DNA from: Circinella umbellata
Taxonomy: Eukaryota; Mucoromycota; Mucoromycetes; Mucorales; Lichtheimiaceae
Direction of reading: 5' to 3'
NCBI GenBank assembly: GCA_025093555.1
Contig: JAIWNF010000019.1
Span: 496,001 to 560,000, forward strand
DNA: 64,000 bases
Below, one piece after another: positions 24,417 through 37,739 of the stretch. The notes beneath the pieces are model-generated. The model was not told the origin of the DNA. It saw only the letters and a list, made by a program, of their open reading frames with translations, and did not search any database. A program made the position numbers and the translations under genes. Each line of letters begins with the position of its first letter. Within the stretch, counting starts at the first letter, position 1.

Positions 24417-27400
24417 TTATTGGCATTTTGATCGAACAAACCCAAGCCATTGGAAATAACTCATGCCCGAGTTTACATTTTGTTGGTTTGCACCAGCAGC
24501 TGCAGGACCATTAGCATTTCTATCTTCAATTAAACGGCCCAAAAACATAGATCTTAAAAGTGGATCACCATCTTCCTTGACAATATACAATGAAGGATAA
24601 TATGTGCTTCGTCTTTCTTTTCGTATGTGGTCAACAATAGCTGTTGCTCGTTGTGAAAAGGGATTGTGTAACTTTGGTAGTTCGGCAATCTAACATGCAA
24701 AAAAAAACCAGACAGGGAGTTTAGGAGGATTGCATATAAAATAAGAGAAAAGATAAGGGTTTACTCTTTTCATTATTATTTACCTGTCCAGATTGAACTT
24801 GATTAATATTTGGAATATTCAAAAAGTCCATACATAAAGGTGGTACCGCTTCTTTACCCATCCAGATATAAATATTTTGTCCGTCTTCTAATAGGTATAA
24901 ACCATGTCGTTCCAACTTTTCACTAGAAAGATTAAGTCTTGGTGGCATAACAAATTGTTTGGTGTTTGGATCAATTTGCCCAGCCTACCGACAATCACCA
25001 TGATAATATAAAATAAATATAATTTGTCAGACATTTCACTGCCTATTGCTCTTTCTAATTTGTTATACTTACATTTTGTGGCATACTGTGAAGGCAGTAA
25101 AACTTGGGTGCTGTGAGTTCCAACCATAAATTCATTGGCAATGTACGAAGTAAAACAGTGGATCGTGCACGGATATCAGGAGGAATACTACCAGCTTCAT
25201 TAAATGTATCCTACATATATGAAAGTCATTAATAGAACCATTTGCAGCTTATACTTATCTGCTCATCACAAAATACATATATACGCATGTATGTATGTTT
25301 CTAATACTTACCGTTTTAAGCAGTCCAAGAATAAGGAATGGCAACAAGGATAAGTTACGGCCCAATGATAAACGTGATGCACCAGTGGCTATATTGCCAA
25401 TGACTTCCTTTGCATAAGCTGTACTAATATCAATGGTTTCTTTTGCCAAAAGATCTCGTGCGTCCCTTAACTTGTAAGTAACAGCTTTGTCAATAGCTAT
25501 AAAACATCATATACATACGTTTTTGTAAGCTTTGACTTTTTTCATCCTAGATGCATTTAACATTATAAAGAATTGTTGGCAAATTTACCTTGGTGACATA
25601 TAGTACGTGCAATTGCAGTTTGATCTGCTGCCGAGAAAACTTCAGGTAAGGTTCTAGCAATAGGAAGACATAAATTGATAACACGAATACGACGTTCACC
25701 GAAACAGGTTGTATATAATAATGCAGTTTGGAAATAGGCATGAGAACCTTGTAACTCCTCTTCAATACCAATCTCAACACAATACGATTGATCTCTTGGA
25801 ACATTGGGAAGAGCCATGATATCAGGTACACGTGTGGTACAGTTGCCATGGAATGCTTTGCAGACCATGCCGGCAGAACAACGTGTTCGCATTACAGCTT
25901 CAAGACCAATTTGTTCGCCAAGTAATTTTTCAATCTCATGTTCCAACTTGAGTGCATCAGCGTTATTATTTGCATTAAAACCAGGATAGAAATGCGTTTG
26001 ACCTCCTGTAAATCGTGGAATCACATCTGCGAACAAGAATTATTTTTTATATTAGGATTAAAATAATCAATAGTTTACGTTATTATTTTTCTGCGTCTCT
26101 TAATTACTCACTCAATGTTGCAACATCAGCAAAACTTCCACCAAATATAAACATGTCTGCGCACACTTGAGATTTGGCACATTCAGTAGCAAATGTTCGA
26201 TAAAAACCACTAGAAGGTGTCATAAGGGTTGTCTCTGTTATAGCCTTCTTTTCTTCATGTGGTTTACAAACACCATCACCAACATTTGGTAGAGTAGCTT
26301 GAAAACATACAACTTTACCACCTGTCGAGGACTAGCCATTTCACCATAATTAAAAATTAGCACCTAATCTTCACTTATTCCTCACCTTTTCGTTCCCAGT
26401 ATAACCCCTTTATTTCTTCTTCTTCTTCTTCTTCTTCTTCATCATCATCATCATTATAACACATACCAGTAACTTTCTTGCAGCTTGTAAAGCAGTACCT
26501 AAACAGTTATTAACCATTTGCGATTCATTATGCATCGTCTTCATTCTTTCCAATAAGTCTTGAACCATAGACTTGGCATCAGCTAAATCCACTAATAAGT
26601 CACTTGGTGCTCGTGGTAAATAAATATCACTTAAATCACCAACAACTAACATTTCAGGTTCATCTCCTGACAACTTATAAAATCCAACTGCATTATCTAC
26701 TGTAATCAAAGCAACCTTGGTTCGTCCATCCTCATTGGGTATATTATCCAGTGATTTCAAGATCGAATTTGCTACAACACCCACCATGCCTGTTTGAATT
26801 GCTTGATAGGATGTATCAATGATGAATACATAGGCTGGAGGCTGGGGAGGTCGAACCATATAATCTGCAGAAGCAACGAAATCGACACATCCATAATTGA
26901 GTTCGGGACGACTCCAACGATCGACTTGCTGTTGACTAGTAACGTCCCAGTCAAAGGAGCTAGGCACTTTATATAAGAGGGGGAGAAACATATTAAGCGT
27001 CCGTATATAACTTATTTACACAACATCCAACCCACCCCATTCTAGTTATAGTCAGCATCGAATCTCTTACCATCATTATCCAGACCACACATATTACATT
27101 GCCATTTCAAGGCACCTTGACTAAATCGAACAAACGGATTAATATAAGTTTTACATCTAGTACATCTAGCAACCATAGTGTCTGTGACAACAGGGACTTC
27201 CATCTAAAAATAAACTCTGTCAATCATATATATCAAAAATAAACAAAAAAAAGTTCCTTTTTTATTTCAAAAAGAAATACCCACATTTGAAGGATATGGT
27301 TCAAGCAGTAATGCGAATGGTAACTTGGATTTTTTCAATATATTGTTAGAAGCAGGTACGGCATTGATAGTTGAGCGTTTAAAAATCGAAGGGGATTGAG

Positions 27401-28076
27401 CATTTGGCGATGGGGTAACGGATATCTATATATATTGAAAATGAGAAAACAAAGAGTGAGTTAATTTCACTTTTTCATTTTGTTTCTTACCCCTAATATA
27501 CTATTACATTACATTTTGACCTATTTGAGGTGGTGACGGTGTCAAGTCCAGATCGTGGATAAGGGGTAGTTGTCCAACCAAAGGAATATCTTCTCTTAGA
27601 GAAGTAGGCTGCTGACTTTGTCCGTACAAGTTCATATTGGCAACACCATTAGTTAAGCTTGATGCATAGTTGTCGTTATTATTTGGTTGAGAAGGATTCA
27701 TTGTTGGATACGCGGGGTTGGGTATGCTATTATTTTGAACTGATGGCATTCCTCCTTGTTGCATTGTTGACTGTGGAGGAGGAGGGGTTCCGGCCATACT
27801 CGATTGATCAGCGACATAAGTTGGATAATGACGTTTTGCACGTCGTGCTGGATTATTATCTGAAGCGGGTGAAACAGGTCTGCTTTGATGGAGATGTGGA
27901 GTTGTAGGGGGTGAAAGCGTGTTTGATGATGAAGGTGGAACTCCGTGTTGTTGTTGTTGTTGTTGCTGTTGCTGATTGTACATCATGGGCGATTGACCTC
28001 TTGCAGGAGGTGGTGGACCTCCTCCATTTGGACCTGGGTATTGTGAATTATTAACGTAAGGGTAATTTTGGGTCAT
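24417..28076 (-). CDS. SEC24: COPII coat subunit Sec24
   Basis: About ten exons coding for about 945 residues. Sec24 is the cargo-binding adaptor of the COPII coat that, with Sec23 and Sar1, buds vesicles from the ER. The N-terminus (from 28076) is the usual disordered Pro/Gln/Asn-rich tail with poly-Gln. The zinc finger exon (about 27070-27203) reads [13 protein letters not shown] and [11 protein letters not shown], two CxxC pairs. The trunk follows (from about 26967: [13 protein letters not shown], then [14 protein letters not shown]), then beta-barrel and helical domain ([29 protein letters not shown]), and the gelsolin-like C-terminus ([34 protein letters not shown]), ending FVRSKCQ. All exons keep frame with consensus splice sites. 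The ATG at 28076 gives a family-typical start. An intron at about 26340-26465 contains a (TTC)n(ATC)n microsatellite. Confidence 0.96.
26412..26453. repeat. SEC24: Trinucleotide microsatellite in a SEC24 intron
   Basis: (TTC) repeats followed by (ATC) repeats inside an intron of the minus-strand SEC24 gene. Length changes here would not affect the protein. Confidence 0.85.
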
Positions 28077-28687
28077 CCGCGTCGTAGCTGTTTTTTACTT
28101 CCCGAGATTAATAAATCAGGAAAAAAAGAGAGGAAAGGAAGATATAGAACAAAGAAAATCCTTGGTGCCTGTTTCTTGTGTAACCATCACCACATTTAAG
28201 TAAAAATAATATATATTTACTAACCCATCATCTTTTTTTATTATAAAAAAGGTTTGGCTTCTAGAAACTATCTGCTTGCCTTGCTCTTTAGAAATATATA
28301 TTGTTTTATTCAAAAGAACATTACAATGCCCTCGATCAATTTCTTATATAAATATTAAAAAGGGGGGGTGAGATCCAGAAGAATGAAGCTAGAAGGGATT
28401 GTGATCTCAATGATATAATAGGGCGCCACTGAAATTATGCCACGTTGTTTTAATTACGTATATTAGTGTATCAATTACACGTATAAAAAAATAGTCTTAT
28501 TATAAACAAATTGAATTGGTATTATCGTTCATGTTATACTTTTGGAAAGTGGGGTTTGTTATAAAGAGTTTACTATTTTTGCTATTATTTTTACTATTTT
28601 AAAGGGAAAAAAAGTTATAGGTACTATACATACTCATGTGGGAGGAGAAATGATGGAGGAAGGGTGGAGAAAATTTATGCATGATTT
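28077..28687. other. Intergenic region between two minus-strand genes
   Basis: Promoter/leader of SEC24 and 3' flank of the telobox gene. No ORF of note. A word GCCACTGAAATTATG near 28425 also occurs at about 61172 in the LINE 3' region. Confidence 0.5.
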
Positions 28688-31047
28688 TTATTCCGCCGTT
28701 TCTTGTCGTTGCCTGATCGCAGCTCGCCTTGCTACACGTTGTGCGCTTGCTTCTCCTTGAAATGATGTTGCTTCAGTATCTAATTGTGCGTATACACCTA
28801 AAGGTTCACCAGCCTTTTTTCGATAGGTTAGCTCATTTCTTGCCTTATCTTTGAGTTGAACATTGGTCCGATTACTTAATGCCTCTTTGTATACATATTT
28901 TATCAATGCCCATTGTGGACCATGTAAACCGAGCCCTTCTTCCAATGCAGCAATTTCATCTGCTGTCCAAGGGGTATATGGTTTGCGACGTTTCAGTCTT
29001 AAAAGTCTGTCGGGCGTTGTTGTTGTCGCTGCTGTTGTTGTTGACGTTATTCCTGTTCTTATTGGTATTGTGTTTGACTGGGCGATTGTTGTATTGGTAG
29101 CATCCGTATTATCATGATCAGTAGTTGTCGTTGTGGTTCTTGTTCTTTCAGTAGTGATGGTTGTTGTTGCAGCAGCCGCTTGCCGAGCTCTATTAGTGAG
29201 GGAAGGTAAATCTCTCCGAGTACGTGTTGGTACAGATGCTACTGATTGTGATCGCTCTGCTTCCGTCGTTTGTAATGCATCTGCATAATCATCGTCGCTG
29301 TTACTATCATCTGAAAATCCTTCGGTAGGTCCTTCATTAATAGTTCTATAATTATTAATAGTAATAATATGACGAAATTAGCTTTGCATCAGCGAGGAAG
29401 AGTTAAAATGGTCCATAACAGTCATAAATTTAATATACTGTAACTTACCGCGGTAATCCATGAGGTAACTGTTCGCTTGATACATATTCGCCCTGTTTGT
29501 CCACACGTAAAGATTGTTCAGTCGGTATATGTTCGTTTGAAAGTTGTTCAGTAACAGCACTGGGAGGCATTGATGAATAATCATCAGAGGAAGGATTTGG
29601 TAGTTGGGAGCTTGAAATAATGTCAGAATCACGTCCTGTATCGTTATAGGTTGAATCAGGATCGTCACTATCGCGGTCAAGAACAGATTGATTGTCCTGA
29701 GAATTGGCTGGTATGACACGTGGTCGTTTTGCTGGTGGTATTTCTAGTTCTTGATCCTCATCTTCTGCTCCATCATTATCAACAACGGTAGCTCGTTTAA
29801 AAGAATTATTAGCAGCTTGTATATTCTCATCATTATTTTCTTCATCGTCGTCCTCGTCCAAACCATCTGATTCATTATTTGGGTTTATGTCATTTGGTAC
29901 AGTAGTGAATTCCTCTTCCTCATCCTCATCCTCTTCTTCAAGAATAGCATTTTCAACGGTTGGACCCTCATTGTCAACACTTTCAATATTTTGAGGATGT
30001 TCATCATTTTCATCGACTGCTGTTCTTTGAGTATCAGACTAATAGACATAAAAGAAACTTATATATTAAACTCAATTTCAAATTATTTTTGAAAATCCAT
30101 TGGTCTTGATTCTGAGGAACTTACAGCTGGATAGAGAGTATCAAATTCGCCAATGATTTCGTAAATGATATTAATCCAATTCCTACGGATAGCAGGTATT
30201 GATTTCTGAACATCCTCATCCCAAGGGTCCAAATAACCCAATCCATCTATCTATTTTTTTTTAGGAAAAAAACCTAGATGCTTTAGCATATGACATATTT
30301 TGTTATCATGCAAAAGCTTAATAGAAAAAAGAATTATCTTTTTTTTACCCAATCAAACTTATTCTTGATTTTTTCAAGTAATCTATTCATATATGCATCT
30401 GTATCTGATAAACCCAAAGAATCCAAAGTATCAGGAAAATGATGTTTCAATATATCCAATACATTAGGTCCAGGTGTGTCTTTCGGTATATCCTCATAAG
30501 CCTCGTCAACTTGAATATTAGCCGCCCATGATGCAACAGCAACGTACAAGTCATATAGCTGGTCTGAATAATCCGAGATATTATTGGGAATGACATTACG
30601 AAAAAATTCATGTAATGCTTCGCCAAGATGTTTACCAGTCCAAATAGCAACAGCAAAAACAAAAAGATTAACGCGTGCAATTTGACGTTGTATTTTCTCT
30701 TCTGTTTGACCGTTAGGTGTACGAGCGTGTTCTTGTTGAATTGAAAACATGACTGAATCCCTATTAATATAACGATGCGCTGGATCGATCTCTTTTACGG
30801 CAGCTATAGAATATTAATGAAGTAGCAATGTAAAATATATCAAGTTAATCAAATAACTTCCTCTTCCTTGTGTAGGATTCGTTTAATTTTTTTTTAAAAA
30901 AAAATATAAACCTTCTAGTTCTTTGAACAATAGTTTTTTAGACATTTCAGGTTCCTTAAATCCCCAGTTAGAGCTTGAACGAATAGCATTGAATACTTCG
31001 CATCCTGCATCGTCTGCCCTTTTGATCTTGTCTACAAGAGTCACCAT
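28688..31047 (-). CDS. Telobox Myb protein (TRF/Tbf1/Taz1-like)
   Basis: About five exons, roughly 650 residues. The last exon holds a single Myb/SANT domain near the C-terminus: RRKPYTPWTADEIAALEEGL, then GLHGPQWALIKYVY, then VQLKDKARNE. The third helix matches the telobox consensus (VDLKDKWRN) that marks duplex telomere-repeat binding proteins. The N-terminal exons (31047-30140) are helical and Trp/Tyr-rich (ARVNLFVFAVAIWTGKHLGE; DSLGLSDTDAYMNRLLEKIK), which is where TRF and Tbf1 proteins carry the TRFH dimerisation domain; that assignment is by position, not by motif. The middle is long, acidic and disordered with a possible nuclear signal (PPAKRPRV). The start at 31047 (MVTLVDKIKRADDAG) is the first in-frame ATG. 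Likely nuclear role at telomeres or at TTAGGG-like promoter sites. Confidence 0.85.
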
Positions 31048-32094
31048 TTTGGTAAAGAAACGAGAAAATAAGGAAGAAAATTACAATTACTCCGCAGCAT
31101 GTAAAAAAATAATATTTTTAAATCAAATGTTGCCAATAAATAATAAAACCTTCAAAACCAAAAAGCCATTTGGTGATATTCATACTAACAATATGAAGTG
31201 TCCAACGATTCATAATCTCCATTTGAGTAACCCTGCTCAGGTAGGGTGAGTAGCCATTGATACCATTATTATGCGGACATGGGATCCAATTTCTGAAGGA
31301 TTTGTTCTATTATTTGTAAAAAGAAAAAAAGAAAAAAAAAACTGACAGGCTTATGAATCAAAAGTAATAAAAAGATACTTTGTATTATGTTGTACACTGT
31401 GGTGTTGCTTTGTCGTGTTTGTACTAAACAAACACAATGGGATCAAAGAAACGATTTCATGTAACACTTAATTTACCCGGTAAAAAAGCTTATGTATACC
31501 TAACACAGTTTCTGGCTAGAACACTTGTCTGTATACTTACCGTTTTATACCATTATTGCCTTTTGCAAACAACAAAACCTTGTAACTTTTAGTTAAGACT
31601 CTTTTTTTTTTTGAAAGCGGGGTGAACCGATAATCTGTGGATAACCTTAATAAAGTGCGGGAAATAACGCTACTTTTATTTTTTCACTCGGAGAAACTAT
31701 CCAAAAATTCTTATTCTTCCTTGTACAATAAATATATTCAACACTTTCTCGTCGTCTTAGGGTCTCTTACTAATAGGATGGCAAGTTTATACCCATAAGT
31801 TTACCAGACTTCTTGTTTTGGTGTAGCACGCATGACGCTATATGGTTACATAGTTATTAATTAATATAATAGGCTTTATTACTACGACAGCTTCCTCAAA
31901 CCACAGTAAGGATGATGTACTACAATACAATACCGGGCAAACGTACTAGCTTAAAATGTAGTACCAAAAACTTCCCACTCTTATGCAGGAGCAACAGTAT
32001 AAAAAGAGCCTTTTTTTCACAACAATTAAAACACACAACCTATCCACAAAAAAGTGCCACCACTTTTTCTTCTATCACAACTACGTCAGTTATT
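31048..32094. promoter_or_regulatory. Divergent promoter region
   Basis: About 1 kb between the telobox gene (minus) and the S33 hydrolase gene (plus), which start away from each other. It holds a TATA box for the plus gene at 31998. A 51-codon ORF at 31437 (MGSKKRFHVTLNLPGKKAY) is present but has no other support. Confidence 0.5.
31998..32006 (+). promoter_or_regulatory. TATA box of the S33 hydrolase gene
   Basis: TATAAAAAG lies about 97 bp before the ATG at 32095. It lies inside the longer ORF from 31912, which argues that translation starts at 32095 and not at 31912. Confidence 0.6.
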
Positions 32095-34013
32095 ATGAAA
32101 CCATGGCATTATTTGTGGTCAACCCTGTTTTTTCTTCCGCTCGTGTTTGCAAATAGCGCACTTGTTTCAAGAGGAAAAAACGATTACTCAACCATGCTTG
32201 TAAAAAACTCTCCTTTGAACGATCCTTCTGTTGAATCTTATTTCATTCCTGGTGCAAAAGTTTTTGAACGTTTCTTTGATGTTCCATTAGGTATAAATTT
32301 AAAATGAGGATAATACAATTATTTTTTTTTCTGTTTTTTTTTTCTCACGGTTCATTTTGAACGAACTAGACTATAATGATTCCGGATCACAGAACATTAC
32401 TGTGTTTGTTCGTCACCTTGTTCCTCCAGGAAAAGAAAAGGACGTAGATACCTTACCATTCCTTCTTTATTTACAGGTAACGTAGCAACAACAATTTTAG
32501 GTTACCATAAAGGAATAATATTATTGACTTATCAACGAATGATTATCTAATATATTAATATAAATATTTTTTATAATAAAAGGGTGGCCCCGGTTTTGAA
32601 GTTCCTTTACCATCAACTTCTGGTTGGATTCAAGCTGTTTTTGATCAAGGTTACCAAGTACTGTAAAGTATCTTCCCTTCTTTTTCTTTTTCCTATAACT
32701 GCTCTTCATTGCGTTGAGCTCATTCTCCTTTTTACAATAGTCTTTTGGATCAACGCGGCACAGGTTTATCTACTCCGATTTCTGCAGAATCATTGGAATT
32801 CTTGAAAACAGACGAAGCTAAAGCTGCTTATCTTACTAATTTTCGCGCGGATAGCATTGTACGGGATTGTGAAGTTATTAGAAAGACACTTACTGCTGGA
32901 CGATCGTCTGATAGTGAAAAAAGATTTGCTCTCCTTGGACAAAGTTTCGGCGGGTTCTGTATTACTACATACCTCAGTCTTTTGTAAGTCATTCATTTAT
33001 GTAAGGGAGAGTGGTTCAGGGAAGGATAGGTGGCAAAATAGACTAATTACCTTTTTTGGATAGCCCTCAATCCATCGAGAGTGCTTACACAACTGGCGGT
33101 ACTCCACCTTTGGTAGATTCACCTGAACCTGTATACCGTGCATTGTATCCACGCGTTCTTAAACGTAACAAACTTTATTACTCTAAATATCCCAAAGATA
33201 TCGCACGTGTTCGTGGCATTCACGCCTATCTTAGCGAATACCAAGTAACCCTTCCCAATGGTGGTACATTATCACCCCGTCGTTTCCTTCAACTCGGTAT
33301 CCAATTTGGATTTTCTGGTGGATATGATACTGTACATCAACTCGTTAATGCTGCCGCAGACGACCTTGCCAGCCGTGGAAAAATCGGTTTCAAAACATTA
33401 GCCAACATCCAAGCATTACAAGATTGGGATACTAATGTTATTTATGCAATATTACACGAAGCTATTTATTGTCAAGGTAAACCCAGTAATTGGGCCGCTG
33501 AACGTGTATTGCATGAAGAACCTTTTGCCAAACAATTCGAATGGCGTTTGGATTATTTGGATGATGATCAAGCTGTCTATTTTACTGGTGAAATGATTTA
33601 CCCATTCATGATGGATGATTATATTGAACTTCAACCATTGAAGAAGGTGGCCAATTTGCTGGCTGAATATAAAAATTGGGGTCAGCTTTATGATGAAAGT
33701 GTGTTGGCAAAGAATGAAGTACCTATTGCTGGTGTCAGTTACTTTGATGATATGTATGTAGATCGTGAATTGTCAGAGGAAACTGTTTCCAAGGTCCAAG
33801 GCTATAAGCAATATATTACCAATGAATTTGGTCACAAGTAAGTTTATGAGGGTATACATGTATTAACGAGAAAGAGTAAAAGGGGATATAGTATTACAAG
33901 TTATATTGATAAAATTGTGTTTTTTTCTTTGTAGTGGTGTACGAGTCGAAGGTGAACGTATAATGAACTATTTATTCAAACTTGCATCTGGTGAAGAATT
34001 CTATAACCGATAA
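32095..34013 (+). CDS. Secreted proline iminopeptidase-like S33 hydrolase
   Basis: Six exons, about 480 residues. An alpha/beta hydrolase of the S33 family that would remove N-terminal proline from peptides. The N-terminus is a good signal peptide (MKPWHYLWSTLFFLPLVFA), suggesting secretion or entry to a vacuole. Exon 2 starts the hydrolase fold (ITVFVRHLVPPGK; LPFLLYLQ), exon 3 carries the oxyanion-hole motif GGPGFEVP, exon 4 has LLLDQRGTGLST and the nucleophile elbow LLGQSFGGF with the catalytic Ser. The large exon 5 contains the cap domain and the Asp region (VPIAGVSYFDDMYVD), and the junction to exon 6 gives NEFGHNGVR, the likely catalytic His. The ATG at 32095 rather than 31912 is chosen because a TATA box falls between them and because it gives the signal peptide. 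Confidence 0.92.
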
Positions 34014-36903
34014 TAAAAAAAAATCTTTTACATAATAATCACTATCTGTTTACTATTTACTATGTGTCGATTTATGTGTATTAATTCACCTCCATGATCG
34101 TAGTTATGAGTAACTATGATCTCGTGCTTGATAATGATACTAAGAGCATAAGATAGTATTACATTCAGCACAAATTTGTCAAAAAAAAAGTCATTCCTTT
34201 TCATTTTCTACACGAGTGTCACCTTTTCGTAAAGGTCGCATATTCAACAATAAATTAACTTTCGTTCCGTTTCATCATTTTTTTACTGGTACAGGTCATA
34301 TTTTAGAGGGCAACCCAGCCGATTCAGAAGTAATTGCTATATTGATACCGATTAAGATCATGTATCTCCGCCGCGTTAATCGTAGTTTAGCATCGCACAA
34401 AGATTCAGAATTATACATGATAGACACATACGTGACGTATTCTTCATAAATGTCACTTGAGATAACAATAGCAGTCGAGCGAAAAATAACATAGCCGCCT
34501 TTGCCTGCTATATACAGTATATTGTCAAATCGGTCAGATTTACATATGCTATGTTCATGTTCTTTGTTTGTAAGACAGTTTTATAGAAATAAAGATCACC
34601 TACGTACATCTCACAAAAGATACAATATAATGGATGTGTGATGCACAAACTATTAAATCTTGACATTTGATATGTCTTAAATACGGCTGCTTTAGCGATC
34701 GCACCACCAAGAGTACGTAGATGTATACTTGGATAATTAACAACAAGATATAACATATTTTTATTCATAAATTTAGACATATGGGATAACGACACACGCT
34801 TTCAACGATCATCCAATGTCATAAACTGTGATAATAACCACTCTATATAAACTGTTGGATCTACCAAACACTCTTGGAAATTACGATTATTTAGCATTAG
34901 CTGATATAATATGATATGATATGGCACACTCTTGATATCATGGTCTCAAATAAGAAAATAAGAATAACAGTATATTATTAGGAGGCTAGCGGTTAGTGTA
35001 ATGTTAACCAAATGTTACACCTCCAGGTAACTCGATCATTTTTTGCCGAAGACTCGGTATATTTTATTTGCTTGTGAGTTACCAAATTTGGTTATAACAC
35101 CATACATGGAATTAGTGAAGGTACAAAATTTTTAAACCATGAAACCTTTTCAGAAGCGCAAGGATCTGAATAGTGATCGTATGCTGGTACTAATACCATG
35201 ATACCTATTCGATTAGCTCTTTTCTTAACAAGTTTACAGAATAGTATAGTATGCACTTGTCGCCACCGAAATCTATAATAAACAAGTGAATAAATTAAGC
35301 ATTCGGAAGTATCACATACAAGAATCACGTACAAGAATCTTCACGTTGCTGATATTTATCTGCATTTGTTCTAAGTCTTTGCCACGCGGCATCGGCCGAG
35401 GGATATTTGTATTCGATATTAAGCAGATCGCCTGGTAGATATTTGGAAACGATAGTAGCGGTGTATCCCCTTAATTGCAAATCAAAACCTGTGGATAATT
35501 TAATGACACTAGTACCGATAGGTAATAGTAAATTTCACTTGATTTTTTTTAGGTTATTTCATACCATATTAAAACAAAAGGGTATATGCATTACAGAGGA
35601 ACCCCGGTAATTCCATATTCGTTAACTTTCACTTCCTCATTATTTTCACAGAAATTCAGGGAATGGAAAAACTGACATAATAAAACGTTCACATTCTCAT
35701 TTAATTCACTTTCAAGGCAAGCAGGGGGGTGAAACCTCAACGAGAGTAATATGCTCACTTATAAAACTGTATTATTATACATTGATTTTTTGTTTGTAAT
35801 AGTACGTAATCTTTTATCATAGAATAATTGTATTCAGTTAAGGGTTTTCTAGTCTAGTAGCAAATATATGTCGGCCAAACAGCTTATTTTGAAGTTTAGC
35901 AGATTTCAGCAATTTCTGCTCTTTGAGATTTTTATATTTAATGGGGCCAATATTGCTTGACTTGCAGATGCTTTCTGAATTGACTTTTATCAGCTATTTG
36001 ATATCTTATAATTACTTTTTAAGTCACTATTGTTTGACTAGTAAATAGTAGAAATAGAGAATCAAATGTAACACCACATATTTGGTGAAGAATATGTAAT
36101 GAAAGTGTGTATTTATACATAATACTTTTCCTGCATAATACTTGACTTTTTGTGAGATTATGAAAACTATGTACTTACATTAATATATGAGTACGTTACA
36201 TGATAATTAAAGTTTTACAGTAGTACAGAAGCTAAAAGAAAACATAAATACCAACAAAGTTCGGCTCACTAATTAGTAACGTATATCTTTTGCAATGGAA
36301 AGTACAACATATGAGATATACAGTACGTAATCATATAATTATCAGGAATGTTGTAGTGCACATATATGTTTTCCTGTGTAATATTAAGCATACGTACTAC
36401 GTACGTAATTCGTATAAAAAGTTTACCATATACTTCTGTACAAGACATAAAAATGTATCTTATAGTAATGTACATATTTACTATTTTAAAATTAGCATTG
36501 TAAGAGAAATAAAAAGCATTATCAGCGCTATGTATATATGCAGTATCTCTTAATAACATTAACATTCCATTAGAAGTAATGAACTATATATAGTCCCAAT
36601 AACTTTTACATCCCCTTTATTTTCACACCAAAAATGGGAGATTTACTTCTATATGAATTGCTATTTTTGTGTTGGTGGGAGTGATTGGGAAAAGATGCTT
36701 TTCGAAAAGCACGACAGGAAGCGACCGCTGCTCATCGGTACAGTTATTATAGTACTGAAAACTATGTTTACGTACCCTTAAACACAAAACATGCTATGTA
36801 TCAGTAATTGATAGATTGGTATTCTCTTTAAACAACATAGATGCTTACCGCACGAAAAGATACAGGTTACTGTTTGCTGTCCTTTGTGTTTTGAATCGCA
36901 AGT
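34014..36903. other. Gene-poor region with scattered ORF debris
   Basis: No intact gene. Short open stretches occur at 34216-34449 (plus), 34850-34960 (plus) and 35092-35334 (minus, with WRQVHTILFCKLVKKRANR), all bounded by stops; they may be old transposon pieces. An inverted repeat GTGTAA/TTACAC between about 34996 and 35023 can form a hairpin. The part from 36150 to 36600 is dense in TACGTAC words. Confidence 0.45.
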
Positions 36904-37310
36904 TCAATCAGGGATTGCTGGTGTATCCAATGATTGGACATCAATTGAATTCCTCGCAATTCTACGAAGATACGCACTTTTTAACTTTGGAAGCAAATCT
37001 ATCCAACTAATATCAAAGCGCTCCTTTTTGCTCAAGCGGTGAGTTTTATAAGGCCGTCTTTGTGTTTCTGGTCCTTCATTTCCTTCATCGCTATCTTCAT
37101 ACCCGTAACCTTGTTCAGCCATGTCATCTACATGTTCCCATTGACTGTTCGTGTCGTCAAAGTCTAAGTTCAGCGATTCTTGCTCTTGGTATTGTTGCTC
37201 CTCAGGCTGTTCTCGTCGTTTTCGCGACTATTGCTTCGTTTTGAACGCTTCAGTCCATCTACAATGATATCAAACTCCTCATCGCTGCTATTGTATCCAT
37301 CAATAGAGCC
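36904..37310 (-). pseudogene. Transposase-like N-terminal fragment (possibly KDZ type)
   Basis: Minus-strand coding remnant. The upstream part (37310-37190) reads GSIDGYNSSDEEFDIIVDGL then KRSKRS, followed by a one-base frame change into RKRREQPEEQQYQEQESL and on to WEHVDDMAEQGYGYEDSDEG. The most ordered part is KTHRLSKKERFDISWIDLLP then KLKSAYLRR. An acidic start, a basic patch and a W..LLP.L...YL pattern resemble the N-terminus of fungal KDZ transposases. The reading frame stops at 36904 and nothing of the catalytic domain follows. The assignment to KDZ is by general resemblance only; the frameshift and truncation are visible. Confidence 0.4.
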
Positions 37311-37739
37311 ATACAAAGAGTGTTTTTTTAAAGCGATCGATAATCTAATAATAAAATAAATACAAATTTAAAAGTAGAGGAAGAAAAAGAAAGTTTATTA
37401 AAACTGCACCTGGATTAAAAAAATAAGGAACCGAGTGGCGGGAAGCCAAAAAGAGAAAAAAGCAGCCAAGACAGCTGAGCAGAAAATTTTCGCTGGTCAA
37501 TCAGTAGAGAGAGCCAGCAAATATAGATAGAGTAGGTGAAAATTGACATGTATGAAAATTGTTATCATTACAGATAAAAAGTAATTTAGTTATTTATATC
37601 TTTAATGATTCATGATATATGGTCCACAGACGTAATTATGGAGACATGTAGTACAATAACACAGATAAATGACAAGAATGAATTTTTTTTCGAGAACACT
37701 GATTTCCCATTGATATATGGATGCTGCGCAGCATACTGT

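Noticed and set aside
31437..31592. 51-codon ORF starting MGSKKRFHVTLN
   Set aside because: Short, no domain, no splice or promoter support; likely chance ORF in a promoter region.
31912..32094. Longer N-terminus for the S33 hydrolase from an ATG at 31912
   Set aside because: A TATA box lies at 31998 inside this extension and the signal peptide begins at 32095.
36269..36565. Overlapping ORFs on both strands near 36.3-36.6 kb
   Set aside because: Aromatic/Ile/Tyr-rich composition and palindromic TACGTAC words explain the open frames; no homology seen.
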